A stretch of 50,946 bases of DNA, from the NCBI RefSeq assembly GCF_018403285.1, contig NZ_BOSJ01000025.1, forward strand, positions 1 to 50,946. Direction: 5' to 3'. Position 1 is the first letter of the stretch; each line of letters starts with the position of its first letter. Shown here in pieces: positions 10,628 to 19,322 of the stretch. Source of the DNA: Paenibacillus sp. J45TS6. Its GTDB lineage: Bacteria > Bacillota > Bacilli > Paenibacillales > Paenibacillaceae. Position numbers and translations under genes: made by a program. The notes under the pieces are model-generated. The model was not told the origin of the DNA. It worked only from the letters and a program-made list of their open reading frames with translations, and made no database searches.

Positions 10628-10716
10628 GGAGAGGTACCGAAGCGGTCATAACGGGGCGGTCTTGAAAACCGTTAGGGTGCAAGCCCACATGGGTTCGAAT
10701 CCCATCCTCTCCGCCA
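10628..10716 (+). tRNA. tRNA-Ser (anticodon UGA)
   Basis: This is an 89-nt class II tRNA. The acceptor stem GGAGAGG/CCTCTCC, discriminator G and an encoded CCA (10714-10716) are all present. The anticodon loop CTTGAAA gives TGA at 10663-10665, reading UCN serine codons. A long variable arm (about GTTAGGGTGCAAGCCCACAT) and the T loop GGTTCGAATCC fit tRNA-Ser. It follows serS by 95 bases, so synthetase and substrate tRNA are neighbours. Confidence 0.97.
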
Positions 10717-10732
10717 TAACACATAAATGACA

Positions 10733-10768
10733 AGCCATTTTCCTTATTTAAGGAGAATGGCTTTTTTT
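10733..10768 (+). terminator. Terminator after tRNA-Ser
   Basis: AGCCATTTTCCTT and AAGGAGAATGGCT form an interrupted stem with a 4-nt loop, followed by seven T. Confidence 0.88.
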
Positions 10769-10872
10769 GGTTATCCAAAAAGATAGGTGTGAGAAGACAA
10801 GAATGAACAGTATTGAACAGTGCATAAAAAAGCGGTGAAAATCACACGTTAAAAGGTGTGGAGGTGTTACTA

Positions 10873-11214
10873 ATGAGTGAAATTTTTAATATCGATCAAA
10901 CCCAGCTTGTTCATGCTTGGAATGAGAGTTTGCCGAATGTGCTGAATAAAGGTGACCAAGCACAGGTAAAACCTGATGAAGCAGATCAACACACCCTTCG
11001 CATTCATATCGATACCGCAGGGCACCAGATGTACTCTTTTGATTTCAAATGCGCATATGTAGATAACCGTGAAGTCAAAGTCGATTTGATGGATGTAGAG
11101 AAAGACGGACGGCATGTTGATGAACGTACGGATACCATTCAGCAGCTTACGCATGATTATATGCGTCATATCCACGAGTGTGCACAAGCAGTGCAGTATT
11201 TAACAAACCCTTAA
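10873..11214 (+). CDS. Conserved-looking hypothetical protein, 113 aa
   Basis: I do not recognise a family. The product is small, soluble, acidic and rich in His, Asp and Gln, with no membrane segment or signal. Alternating polar/hydrophobic stretches (LRIHIDTAGHQMYSFDFKCA, then REVKVDLMDVEKDG) suggest a beta-sheet core between two helices, the last (IQQLTHDYMRHIHECAQAVQ) amphipathic. I start at ATG 10873 because GGAGGTG precedes it. It lies directly upstream of sspP (12-bp gap) and probably shares its transcript, so a sporulation role is possible but unproven. Confidence 0.75.
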   Translation: MSEIFNIDQTQLVHAWNESLPNVLNKGDQAQVKPDEADQHTLRIHIDTAGHQMYSFDFKCAYVDNREVKVDLMDVEKDGRHVDERTDTIQQLTHDYMRHIHECAQAVQYLTNP

Positions 11215-11226
11215 GGAGAGGATCTA

Positions 11227-11376
11227 ATGAGTAAGCCAAAAGCGATTCCTGTACCGGAAGCACAGCCAGCTGGTGTGAGACATAAAAAGGATCATTCCTC
11301 TGGCCCAGAGCCCCTTTCGGGGTCCAAGAAGGTCAAGAACCGTAACCACGTAGATCATAATAATCCACAAGGCTGA
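11227..11376 (+). CDS. sspP: Small acid-soluble spore protein P (SspP)
   Basis: This 49-aa gene is easy to miss because of its length. ATG 11227 follows AAGGAGAGG closely. The product ends in PEPLSGSKKVKNRNHVDHNN; the PEPLSGSKKVKNRNH block is the signature of the Bacillales SspP family, a minor protein of the spore core made in the forespore. It is hydrophilic and basic, with no Cys or Trp. A 13-bp-stem terminator follows 24 bases after the stop. It is probably co-transcribed with the 113-aa gene before it; I could not identify a clear forespore (sigma-G) promoter by eye. Confidence 0.88.
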   Translation: MSKPKAIPVPEAQPAGVRHKKDHSSGPEPLSGSKKVKNRNHVDHNNPQG

Positions 11377-11400
11377 TTTTTTTATATCTTCATCATTACG

Positions 11401-11433
11401 AAGGGTTCTCCTCAAAAGAGGGGGACCCTTTTT
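11401..11433 (+). terminator. sspP terminator
   Basis: AAGGGTTCTCCTC pairs along its whole length with GAGGGGGACCCTT (13 bp with G-U pairs, AAAA loop), followed by T. Confidence 0.92.
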
Positions 11434-11560
11434 CTGTATACAACTCATTTTTATAAATCTTATGAACCAAATATCTCCAAAAGTGTTTATCTTATCAGAG
11501 AAATGAGATATCATTCTAAAGGTGTTTATGAAAAGGATGAATGACGAGAGGGGAGCAATC

Positions 11561-12640
11561 ATGAACAAGAGTTACACAAGAGTCTTGTTAACAATGATGC
11601 TGGCGGCAATCGTCGTACTAGCAGGTTGTGGAGCGAAGCAAGAACCTAAGGAAGCAGTGAGAGATGCTGCAGCTAAAGCAACGGAGATGACTTCGTTTGC
11701 ACTTACAAGTAAAGTAGTGATTAATAACTTTTCCATGAGTCAGTCTGATGAACTTCCTGAAATGGAAATGGTCCTAGCCATGCTGAAAGATGCAGAGCTA
11801 AGTGTAGACGGGGTGTTCCAGAATGAACCAATGCAAAGCGAGTTCACTATTGGTATTCATCTGAAAGGTGATATGGAGTTTGCATACAACATTCCTGTTG
11901 TGATGACGGCAGATAAGATGTACATTAAAGTGCCGAATATCCCTATGCTTGGTATTCCAGAAACACTAGTAAATAAATACATTGAGATAGATATGAAGAA
12001 ACTGGCTGAAGAAGAGGGAGTAGAGTGGAGTCCAGCAACTATGGATCTAACCAAATCTCAGCAGTTCTCTAATGAAGTGACAGACGCGGTATTATCCGAA
12101 TATGATCAGGACACCTATTTTAAGAGTATTGAAAAAGAAGAGTTCTCTGTTCCTGAGGATGTCGATGCTAAACAGCTTGTTCAGTTCCAAGTCACAAATG
12201 AAAATGCCAAAGAAGCGATTACCATTCTATTGAACAAGGTTATGCCTAAAGTAATTGATATTATGAGTAAAGCGGAATATAAAGAAATGCTTCAAATCAC
12301 GGACGAACAAATAGCTGAAATGAAAGAAGAACTAAACAGTACGGACGAGAGCCAAATAGCTGCCGATCTTGAAGAGTTAAAAAATCACTTAACCATTAAT
12401 ACGTTTACTATGAATACTGCCATCAATAAAGAGGGAATTCCAGCTTACCAAGAAGGAAAAGTTGATGTTATCATTAATGATCCCGACACAAGTGAGACGG
12501 TGAATTTAGACATGACCATCACACAACACTATAAAGACATTAATAAAACTCAAGAATTCCAAATTGGCATCCCTGCGGGGGATGATGTTGTAACGATAGA
12601 ACAATTTCAGGAATTATTAAGCGAAGCGTACAGTTACTAA
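11561..12640 (+). CDS. Secreted lipoprotein of unknown function, 359 aa
   Basis: The N-terminus MNKSYTRVLLTMMLAAIVVLAGCG is a classical lipoprotein signal; the lipobox LAGC puts the lipidated Cys at about residue 26, so the mature protein sits on the outer face of the membrane. The rest is acidic with repeated beta-strand-like stretches (SFALTSKVVINNF, QSEFTIGIHLKGDMEFAY, DKMYIKVPNIP), resembling the LppX/LolA-like or DUF6612 group of lipoproteins; this is a fold-level guess. I start at ATG 11561 (GAGGGGAG upstream), not at the in-frame ATG at 11522. It has its own terminator and stands convergent with tadA. Confidence 0.85.
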   Translation: MNKSYTRVLLTMMLAAIVVLAGCGAKQEPKEAVRDAAAKATEMTSFALTSKVVINNFSMSQSDELPEMEMVLAMLKDAELSVDGVFQNEPMQSEFTIGIHLKGDMEFAYNIPVVMTADKMYIKVPNIPMLGIPETLVNKYIEIDMKKLAEEEGVEWSPATMDLTKSQQFSNEVTDAVLSEYDQDTYFKSIEKEEFSVPEDVDAKQLVQFQVTNENAKEAITILLNKVMPKVIDIMSKAEYKEMLQITDEQIAEMKEELNSTDESQIAADLEELKNHLTINTFTMNTAINKEGIPAYQEGKVDVIINDPDTSETVNLDMTITQHYKDINKTQEFQIGIPAGDDVVTIEQFQELLSEAYSY

Positions 12641-12656
12641 GTAAAAAGAAAAAGAA

Positions 12657-12698
12657 AGGTCAAGTGAAGGATCTAGATCCCTCGCTTGACCTTTTTTT
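12657..12698. terminator. Bidirectional terminator between lipoprotein gene and tadA
   Basis: AGGTCAAG ... CTTGACCT outer stem with an inner GGATC/GATCC pairing, followed by seven T on the plus strand. The symmetry lets it serve the convergent tadA as well. Confidence 0.85.
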
Positions 12699-12772
12699 GC
12701 GGAGAATAACAGCGCAGTTGTCCCGCTTTAAATGATCTATATCCCTTAGGATACGATTCGTTTGCAGTCACT

Positions 12773-13309
<537 letters not shown>

Positions 13310-13320
13310 CTAACGAGCAT

Positions 13321-13450
13321 TTATCCAACGAACAAATATTCGGGTTGTTAACATGTTGTGTATAAGTTTGTGGATAACTGTCTAGTTTTGCACAGACTTG
13401 TACACATATTATCCAAAGGCTTGTGGATTTGTTAACAACTTTGTGTATGA
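13321..13450. other. Cluster of DnaA-box-like 9-mers
   Basis: Two exact matches to the DnaA box TTATNCACA (on the minus strand) lie 12 bp apart: TGTGTATAA (13357-13365) and TGTGGATAA (13369-13377). One- or two-mismatch copies surround them: TTATCCAAC (13321-13329), TTATCCAAA (13409-13417), TGTGGATTT (13422-13430) and TGTGTATGA (13442-13450). The 354-bp gap between tadA and the kinase contains no gene. It may be a DnaA-titration or regulatory cluster or a control site for the flanking divergent genes. Confidence 0.6.
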
Positions 13451-13645
13451 CTTCTTTATTTTATTCAATACTTGTCGATATATCAATTTCGCTTTACAAT
13501 TATTCCTTTGTTTCCTAACTACGTATGCAGTCGTTCCTTTTCAAATAACTTGTAAGAAGGTATGATGTTCTTATACATAAATCCCTAGAAAGTCGTACAT
13601 ATAGTCACTTTTCGCCAGGATACGAGCCAAGAGGTGAGCTGGAGA

Positions 13646-15931
13646 TTGTCCATTAAAATTAAATTGTCTTTGGTGATGTCGTTCTCGTTATTGATTTTAC
13701 TTGGACTCAACATCGCGCTCAGTTATTACACGACCCAGGAAAATTTGCTGCAGGATAGTGAAAAACGAATTGTATCTGCGGCAAAGCAAATTGCACTGGC
13801 CATGGAGCAGAATCAAGACAATGCAGATGTCGTTAAGAAGCAGGTGGCTAAAAATTTGTGGCTCTCTGCAAAGTATGCAGCTAAAAGTTTGGACCCGGAT
13901 ATTAATAAGATAACGAATGAGCAGTTAGAAGAACTAAGTGAAGAGATAGGGGTATCTGCTATTTCCCTAATGATTCAGACGGAAGATGATATTATTGTAA
14001 CGAAATCTTCAGATCCTAATGAACTTGGGTTATCTACAAGAAAAATGACATTTTGGTACAAAGCATTTAAGCAGCTTTTTGAAGAGTATCAAGTGACGAT
14101 CCCCCAAGGGATAAAATATGATCATTATTGGTCAAATGGATTTGAATATGCTACATCAGACCCCGGGAATGTAAACATATGGGGTTATTATCATGATGGG
14201 CAAAGAAACTATATCATCAATCCATTCATGAATTCAGATGAGATTGAGGATTATGTTCTTTTTTTCAACCCGGAAGGGAATATTAAAAAGTTTCAAGATG
14301 TGAATCCATCGATTCTTTCCATTGCTGGGATTAATCCTGCTACGTTCGGACATCCGACTATGGAGGAAGATGGAACAGATGAAATCTACCCTAAATTTAT
14401 TAATAAACCTATTTTCTTTGGGGAATATCGATATGGAGAAGTTGACAGGGATAAAAAAGCAATTAATAAAGCAATTGAAACTGGAAATAATGTGTCATAT
14501 ACCTCTGTAGTGGATGGAAAAAAAGTATTAAAAAATATGATTCCGATTACTAACTCTGTAGGACAGAAATATGTGATTAGTATTGTGACCGATTATCATG
14601 AGATTGAAAGTGTAATGACAGAACAGTTAACTAGTCATATCGCGGTATCCCTTGTACTGATGGAAATTGTTATTTTCGGGAGTTATTTGTTTGCTTCTGC
14701 TTATACGAAACCAATACAGACTATTCTATCTAAAGTAAATGAAGTAGGAGACGGTCATTTTAATTATGATCTGAAATTAAAGCGCAACGATGAACTAGGA
14801 CAATTATCGAACGGGATCAATGCAATGATTCGGAATCTCGGACACTATACGAACAGACTGAAGCAAATGTATGAAGAAAATAGAGCGGTAAAAGAACATT
14901 TGGAGTCTGTTATCAATCAGACAGCCGATGCTATTCATATTACGGATGAAAAAGGAAATATTATTCAAGTCAATCGTGCTTTTGAACAAATGTATGGCTG
15001 GTTAGGTAGAGAAATCATCGGTCAGCCCCTTAGTAATATCCCTGAAGAATTAATCGAAGAAGAACAGGAGCAACGTAAGAAACTACATAGCGGGTTAACC
15101 ATTCCTTCGAATGAATCGTATCGTTATGCGAAAGACGGCAGCCGAATTGAAGTTAGTGTCAGTACGGCGCCGATCAGAGATGATGAGGGGAAAATTACGG
15201 GCTATATTAGTATATCAAGAGATATAACGGGCCGTAAGCGAATGGAAGAGCTCTTGCGTCGCTCTGAGAAGCTTACAACCGTAGGTCAGCTTGCTGCTGG
15301 GGTTGCTCATGAAATTAGAAACCCGCTTACGACGTTGAGAGGTTTTATCCAACTTCAACAGCAGACTCAGAAAATGAATCCTCGCCATATTGATTTGATG
15401 TTATCAGAACTGGATCGAATTAATTTAATTGTAGGAGAGTTTCTTATTTTAGCTAAGCCGCAGGCTACTAATTTTACTCCTAAGGATATCCGTTTTATTA
15501 TGGGGGATGTAATCTCTCTTCTAGACAGCCAAGCACATATGCTTGGTATTGAAATCTTATTAGATGCAGATGTTCCTACCATTGTTCACTGCGGAGAGAA
15601 TCAGCTGAAACAAGTATTTATTAACCTTCTTAAAAATGCGATGGAAGCGATGGCGGACGGTGGAAAAATAAAAATCCGAATTAGAGTGAATGCCGGACAG
15701 AATGCTGAGATTATCATTCAAGATGAGGGCGAGGGGGTTCCTGAGGAGTTACTACCTAAGCTGGGCGAACCTTTCTTCACAAGTAAAGAATCGGGAACGG
15801 GACTTGGTCTAATGGTGAGTCAGCGTATCATTCAAGCGCATAAAGGAACAATGGAAATTGATAGTATTCAAGGCGAAGGAACCACAGTTACAATTCTGAT
15901 GCCAGCTTTGAATCAAAATAAGTTCAAATAA
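13646..15931 (+). CDS. PAS-domain sensor histidine kinase, sporulation-kinase-like
   Basis: This membrane sensor kinase has 761 aa. Order: TM1 (about 8-27), a large extracytoplasmic sensor region (28-328), TM2 (329-350), HAMP (351-405), PAS/PAC (about 423-535), HisKA with phospho-acceptor H555 in GVAHEIRNPLTTLRGF, and a HATPase (about 650-758) with ENQLKQVFINLLKNAMEAM, DEGEGVP and GTGLGL boxes. The H-box wording matches KinA/KinB/KinE-type kinases that feed Spo0F, and no response regulator is adjacent, so a phosphorelay input is plausible; spo0F is 26 kb away in this window. I start at TTG 13646: AGAGGTG precedes it by 9 bases, and that site overlaps the GTG at 13634. Confidence 0.9.
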   Translation: MSIKIKLSLVMSFSLLILLGLNIALSYYTTQENLLQDSEKRIVSAAKQIALAMEQNQDNADVVKKQVAKNLWLSAKYAAKSLDPDINKITNEQLEELSEEIGVSAISLMIQTEDDIIVTKSSDPNELGLSTRKMTFWYKAFKQLFEEYQVTIPQGIKYDHYWSNGFEYATSDPGNVNIWGYYHDGQRNYIINPFMNSDEIEDYVLFFNPEGNIKKFQDVNPSILSIAGINPATFGHPTMEEDGTDEIYPKFINKPIFFGEYRYGEVDRDKKAINKAIETGNNVSYTSVVDGKKVLKNMIPITNSVGQKYVISIVTDYHEIESVMTEQLTSHIAVSLVLMEIVIFGSYLFASAYTKPIQTILSKVNEVGDGHFNYDLKLKRNDELGQLSNGINAMIRNLGHYTNRLKQMYEENRAVKEHLESVINQTADAIHITDEKGNIIQVNRAFEQMYGWLGREIIGQPLSNIPEELIEEEQEQRKKLHSGLTIPSNESYRYAKDGSRIEVSVSTAPIRDDEGKITGYISISRDITGRKRMEELLRRSEKLTTVGQLAAGVAHEIRNPLTTLRGFIQLQQQTQKMNPRHIDLMLSELDRINLIVGEFLILAKPQATNFTPKDIRFIMGDVISLLDSQAHMLGIEILLDADVPTIVHCGENQLKQVFINLLKNAMEAMADGGKIKIRIRVNAGQNAEIIIQDEGEGVPEELLPKLGEPFFTSKESGTGLGLMVSQRIIQAHKGTMEIDSIQGEGTTVTILMPALNQNKFK

Positions 15932-15977
15932 ATGATTTGAATCAATAAAATATATGAAAGTAAGGTGTGTGATCTGA

Positions 15978-16679
15978 TTGCGGATAAATAAATTTATAAG
16001 TGAAACCGGATATTGCTCTCGCCGGGAAGCGGATAAGCTTGTAGACAGTGGGAGAGTAACGATTAATGGAGCGGTGGCAGTCTTAGGAAGCCAAGCAGAA
16101 GAGGGCGATGAGGTACTGGTTGACGGCAAGCCTCTGAAGGAAAAGAAGAATACAGTCTATATCGCCCTTAACAAGCCGGTTGGAATTACAAGTACTACCG
16201 AACAGCATATCGAAGGAAATATCGTCGATTTTGTGGGCCATAAGGAAAGAATATTCCCCATTGGCAGACTAGATAAGGACTCTGAAGGATTAATTCTGCT
16301 AACGAATGACGGAGATATAGTAAACAAGATATTACGATCCGAAGGCAGACATGAGAAAGAATACATTGTAACCGTAAATCGGCCGGTAACCGAATCGTTC
16401 ATAAGAGGAATGTCTACTGGTGTTAAAATTCTCGGAGAGAAAACTCTTCCCTGTACGGTTACACGGATCTCAGAACGTACTTTCCGAATCATATTGACGG
16501 AAGGAAAGAATCGTCAGATTCGGCGGATGTGTAGTGCTTTTGGTTACGAAGTGCAACATCTACAAAGAATTCGTATCATGAATATTCAGCTGGGTTCTCT
16601 GAAAAAAGGTTCTTGGCGCGATTTAACGCCAGACGAAAAGAAAGAACTTGGCCGTATGCTCAACTATCGTCTGCTTTAA
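15978..16679 (+). CDS. rluF: 23S rRNA pseudouridine synthase, RluF type
   Basis: The enzyme isomerises a uridine in 23S rRNA (U2604 in E. coli RluF, sometimes also tRNA-Tyr). The protein is 233 aa: an S4 RNA-binding domain (about 1-60: RINKFISETGYCSRREADKL) and an RsuA-family catalytic domain with the active Asp99 in PIGRLDKDSEGLILLTNDG. Close matches to RluF are STTEQHIEGNIVDFVGHKER and GKNRQIRRMCSAFGYEV. Start is TTG 15978 behind AAGGTG. It lies 46 bp after the kinase gene and may be read from the same transcript. Confidence 0.9.
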   Translation: MRINKFISETGYCSRREADKLVDSGRVTINGAVAVLGSQAEEGDEVLVDGKPLKEKKNTVYIALNKPVGITSTTEQHIEGNIVDFVGHKERIFPIGRLDKDSEGLILLTNDGDIVNKILRSEGRHEKEYIVTVNRPVTESFIRGMSTGVKILGEKTLPCTVTRISERTFRIILTEGKNRQIRRMCSAFGYEVQHLQRIRIMNIQLGSLKKGSWRDLTPDEKKELGRMLNYRLL

Positions 16680-16689
16680 TCCTATAAAT

Positions 16690-16722
16690 AAAGAAGCTGT
16701 GCCATGGGCATAGCTTCTTTGT
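16690..16722. terminator. Bidirectional terminator between rluF and motB
   Basis: AAAGAAGCT / AGCTTCTTT with inner GTGCC/GGCAT pairing gives a symmetric stem flanked by A and T runs, serving both convergent genes. Confidence 0.88.
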
Positions 16723-16737
16723 ATTTCGAGTCTTTAT

Positions 16738-17532
16738 TTATTGTACATTTGTTGTTTTTGTTTCACCGTTATATTTACGAATGATAGAGATTTCAACTCT
16801 TCTGTTTTTTGCGCGACCTTCCGCCGTAGCGTTCGACTCCACTGGATGATATTCACCATATCCACTTGGGGTGAATTTGGAAGGATCCAATTTAGAATTT
16901 TGAAGTACGATTTTTAAAAAGTTCAGCGCACGATCACTGCTCAAATCCCAGTTATCTGTGTACTTATAATTGCTAATAGGCATATTATCTGTATGGCCGG
17001 TAACAATGACATCATAAGAGGGAAATTGTTCAAGCATTCGGGAGATATTTTTGGCAAGCACTTTTGCCTCTGGTTTCACATCTGCAGCTCCTGATGCAAA
17101 CAGAGCATTATCAGCGATGGTAATCATAAGCTGGGATTGATTGAGTTTCGTATCAAGCTGATTAGTAAGACCGTTTTTGTCAATATAATCATCGAGCTGC
17201 TTTTTTAATCTTTCCAGATCTTCTTGCTCCTTTTTAGCAAGTGCAGCATCTGTCGCCGTATTTGGATTGCTGGAAGGGCTCTTGTTTTTACCAAGATCCG
17301 CACCAGAGCCAGCATCGTAAGAGGAGGAATGTTCTAGAACTCCTGTACCTCCGTTAAGGGCACTGCTAAGTGCCTGAGACATCTCTTCGAACTTCTTAGC
17401 ATCTACGGAACTCATGGAGAACAAGGTGATGAATAAGGCCAATAAGAGTGTCATGAGATCTGAATAAGGCAAGAGCCAGCTTTCGTCTGCATGTTCTTCG
17501 TGTTCTTCGTGGCGTTTATTACTCTTTTTCAC
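16738..17532 (-). CDS. motB: Flagellar motor protein MotB
   Basis: MotB anchors the stator to peptidoglycan and forms the ion channel with MotA. The protein is 264 aa: a charged His/Glu-rich N-terminus, one TM segment (about 19-40) containing the ion-binding Asp25 in LLPYSDLMTLLLALF, a linker, and an OmpA-like peptidoglycan-binding domain (about 140-250: VIVTGHTDNMPI, RALNFLKIVL, GRAKNRRVEISI). I start at GTG 17532 because AGGAGGGAGG lies just upstream and is itself read as codons in the longer frame. It overlaps the last codons of motA, so translation is coupled. No sequence feature by eye separates H+ from Na+ coupling. Confidence 0.95.
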   Translation of the reverse strand: MKKSNKRHEEHEEHADESWLLPYSDLMTLLLALFITLFSMSSVDAKKFEEMSQALSSALNGGTGVLEHSSSYDAGSGADLGKNKSPSSNPNTATDAALAKKEQEDLERLKKQLDDYIDKNGLTNQLDTKLNQSQLMITIADNALFASGAADVKPEAKVLAKNISRMLEQFPSYDVIVTGHTDNMPISNYKYTDNWDLSSDRALNFLKIVLQNSKLDPSKFTPSGYGEYHPVESNATAEGRAKNRRVEISIIRKYNGETKTTNVQ

Positions 17533-18319
17533 CTGTTCCTCCCTCCTTGTTAGCAAGTTCAGCGCGCTCGCGCGGTGTCAGAAATACAGATAATTTTTGA
17601 TTAATCGCAATGGTAGAAACACCGGATTGAATGGAAAGGAGACCCTCCACCATCATTAGTTTGACCTCTGATTCCAGTTTAGACATACGCTTCAGTTTGT
17701 TAGCAATGGGATGCCAAAGCACATAACCTGAGAAAATACCGAGCAAGGTAGCGATAAAAGCTGCTGCGATGGCATGAGACAACTTATCCATATCGCTCAG
17801 ATCAGCCAGAGCCGCTATTAAACCAACTACTGCTCCGAGCACACCGAGAGTTGGAGCATACATGCCTGCTTGTGAGAAAATAAGAGCACCTACTTTATGG
17901 CGATCTTCGGTTGCATGAATATCTTCCATAAGTACGTCGCGTACAAATTCCTGATCATTACCATCAATAATCATTCGCATACCGCCGCGAAGGAAATCAT
18001 CATCAATTTCGTCTACTTTCGACTCCAAAGCAAGTAGACCTTCACGTCTAGTTATGGAAGCCCACTCGACAAACATACTAATCAAAGAAACTTTGTCGAT
18101 AAGTTTAGGTTTTGTGAAGACAATTTTGAACAGCTTCGGTATTTTTTTGACTTCAGACATGGGAAATGCCATGAATATCGTGGCGATGGTACCGCCAAAA
18201 ATGATAAGGTAAGCCGCAGGGTTATTTACCAAGTTGATAATTGGTGCTCCCTTCAGGATCATACCAAATACAAGAGCGATGATTCCCAAGATTAATCCGA
18301 TAATAGTTGAAATTTCCAT
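17519..18319 (-). CDS. motA: Flagellar motor protein MotA
   Basis: MotA is the four-TM, torque-generating stator subunit. The protein is 266 aa. TM segments are visible at about 1-20, 32-50, 150-172 and 180-202, with the charged cytoplasmic loop between TM2 and TM3 (SMFVEWASITRREGLLALES) that touches the rotor, and the conserved AGMYAPTLGVLGAVVGLIAA channel helix. Start ATG 18319 has GAGG 6 bases upstream. It is first in a motA-motB operon reading leftward. No other flagellar genes are in the window. Confidence 0.95.
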   Translation of the reverse strand: MEISTIIGLILGIIALVFGMILKGAPIINLVNNPAAYLIIFGGTIATIFMAFPMSEVKKIPKLFKIVFTKPKLIDKVSLISMFVEWASITRREGLLALESKVDEIDDDFLRGGMRMIIDGNDQEFVRDVLMEDIHATEDRHKVGALIFSQAGMYAPTLGVLGAVVGLIAALADLSDMDKLSHAIAAAFIATLLGIFSGYVLWHPIANKLKRMSKLESEVKLMMVEGLLSIQSGVSTIAINQKLSVFLTPRERAELANKEGGTGEKE

Positions 18320-18466
18320 GATACACCTCGTCCGTGAGATTTAATCTGAATCCTTTCATTGAGACATCCGGCTCATTTATTTTATTTATCGACATGTGAT
18401 TCGTTTTTATGAAGGTTTATTTTCGGTATAATAGAACTACGATATGGAAATGGAGTGAACATTCAA

Positions 18467-18760
18467 ATGGGTGTAAAACATGGACGCGAGTATAATGATA
18501 TTTTGCAAGATTTAATACAGGCTCTTGGAAAAATACCGGATCGGTATATCTTTTTCGAGATGGAGGAAGAAGACTGGGCGAGACTGGGGGAAAAAGATCG
18601 TTTGGAAGTAGATGAAGCACTTGCAGAGGATCTATTCTACGCATTGGGATCTGAGAAAATGATTAGCGTTGGCAGCGGGGTTGTTATTCATGATCAGGAA
18701 CTCCATCGCCTAAATATTCTTATCGGGGATGATGAACTCGACTTTGTATCCCTCATTTAA
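18467..18760 (+). CDS. Hypothetical protein, 97 aa
   Basis: I do not recognise the family. It is a small, soluble, strongly acidic protein (many Glu/Asp), probably alpha/beta: YNDILQDLIQALGKIP, RYIFFEMEEEDWARL, then VGSGVVIHDQELHRLNILIG. The start ATG 18467 follows GGAGTG; a GTG at 18455 in frame is too close to that site. It is divergent from motA and has its own terminator. The even codon use and good ribosome site support a real gene. Confidence 0.75.
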   Translation: MGVKHGREYNDILQDLIQALGKIPDRYIFFEMEEEDWARLGEKDRLEVDEALAEDLFYALGSEKMISVGSGVVIHDQELHRLNILIGDDELDFVSLI

Positions 18761-18818
18761 AGGATCAGGTTACAACTGGATTTAACATTCCTTCCGTGAT
18801 AAGATGGAACACGAATAA

Positions 18819-18850
18819 AGCCGTTCGGGAAGCGAACGGCTTCCTATTTT
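18819..18850 (+). terminator. Terminator after the 97-aa gene
   Basis: AGCCGTTCG and CGAACGGCT form a perfect 9-bp stem with a 5-nt loop; the downstream tract is T-rich. Confidence 0.85.
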
Positions 18851-18968
18851 CCAGTGATAGGCTTGTGCAGTAGGGCATACTATTTAAGCCACAAGCTAGA
18901 GTATCTACAAAGGCACCGGGCATGCTGATATGGATACGTTTTTTGATTAGGGGAGGTTAGATTGAACG

Positions 18969-19265
18969 ATGGTCTTTACGCAAGAGGAAGTAGAAGCTCA
19001 TCTCGATAAACTCGAAGGTTGGGAGTACGAGGAAGGTCGGTGGATTGTTCGCAAATTTATATTCACCAACTTTATGAAAGGCATAGCTTTTGTGGATGAA
19101 GTAGGTTTAATCTCCGAAGCGTTTAATCATCACCCTTTCATTACGATTGACCATAAAGTAGTCACATTAAGACTTACTTCTTGGGACGTTGGTGGCATCA
19201 CTGCTATTGATATTAAAGAGGCTCAGCAATATAACGAAGCATACAACAGAATGATGCAAGTGTAA
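18969..19265 (+). CDS. Pterin-4a-carbinolamine dehydratase
   Basis: This PCD/DCoH-family enzyme dehydrates 4a-hydroxytetrahydropterin, usually recycling the cofactor of aromatic amino acid hydroxylases. The protein is 98 aa, normal for the family. The active-site signature is visible as EAFNHHPFITIDHKVVTLRL (H54, H55, P56, H62), followed by the conserved TSWDVGGIT. Start ATG 18969 follows GGGGAGG by about 12 bases. No phenylalanine hydroxylase is next to it, so its partner, or a role in molybdopterin metabolism as proposed for some stand-alone members, is open. Confidence 0.9.
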   Translation: MVFTQEEVEAHLDKLEGWEYEEGRWIVRKFIFTNFMKGIAFVDEVGLISEAFNHHPFITIDHKVVTLRLTSWDVGGITAIDIKEAQQYNEAYNRMMQV

Positions 19266-19272
19266 TGAAAAG

Positions 19273-19315
19273 ACGCCTTATCGTCTCTCTGAAGGGAGAA
19301 GATAAGGCGTGTTTT
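19273..19315. terminator. Bidirectional terminator between the dehydratase and cytochrome c genes
   Basis: ACGCCTTATC and GATAAGGCGT make a 10-bp stem with an inner CTCTC/GAGAG-like pairing, ending in five T. Confidence 0.87.
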
Positions 19316-19322
19316 TGTTCAT

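Noticed and set aside
13321-13450. oriC
   Set aside because: DnaA-type boxes are present but dnaA/dnaN and a long AT-rich unwinding region are absent.
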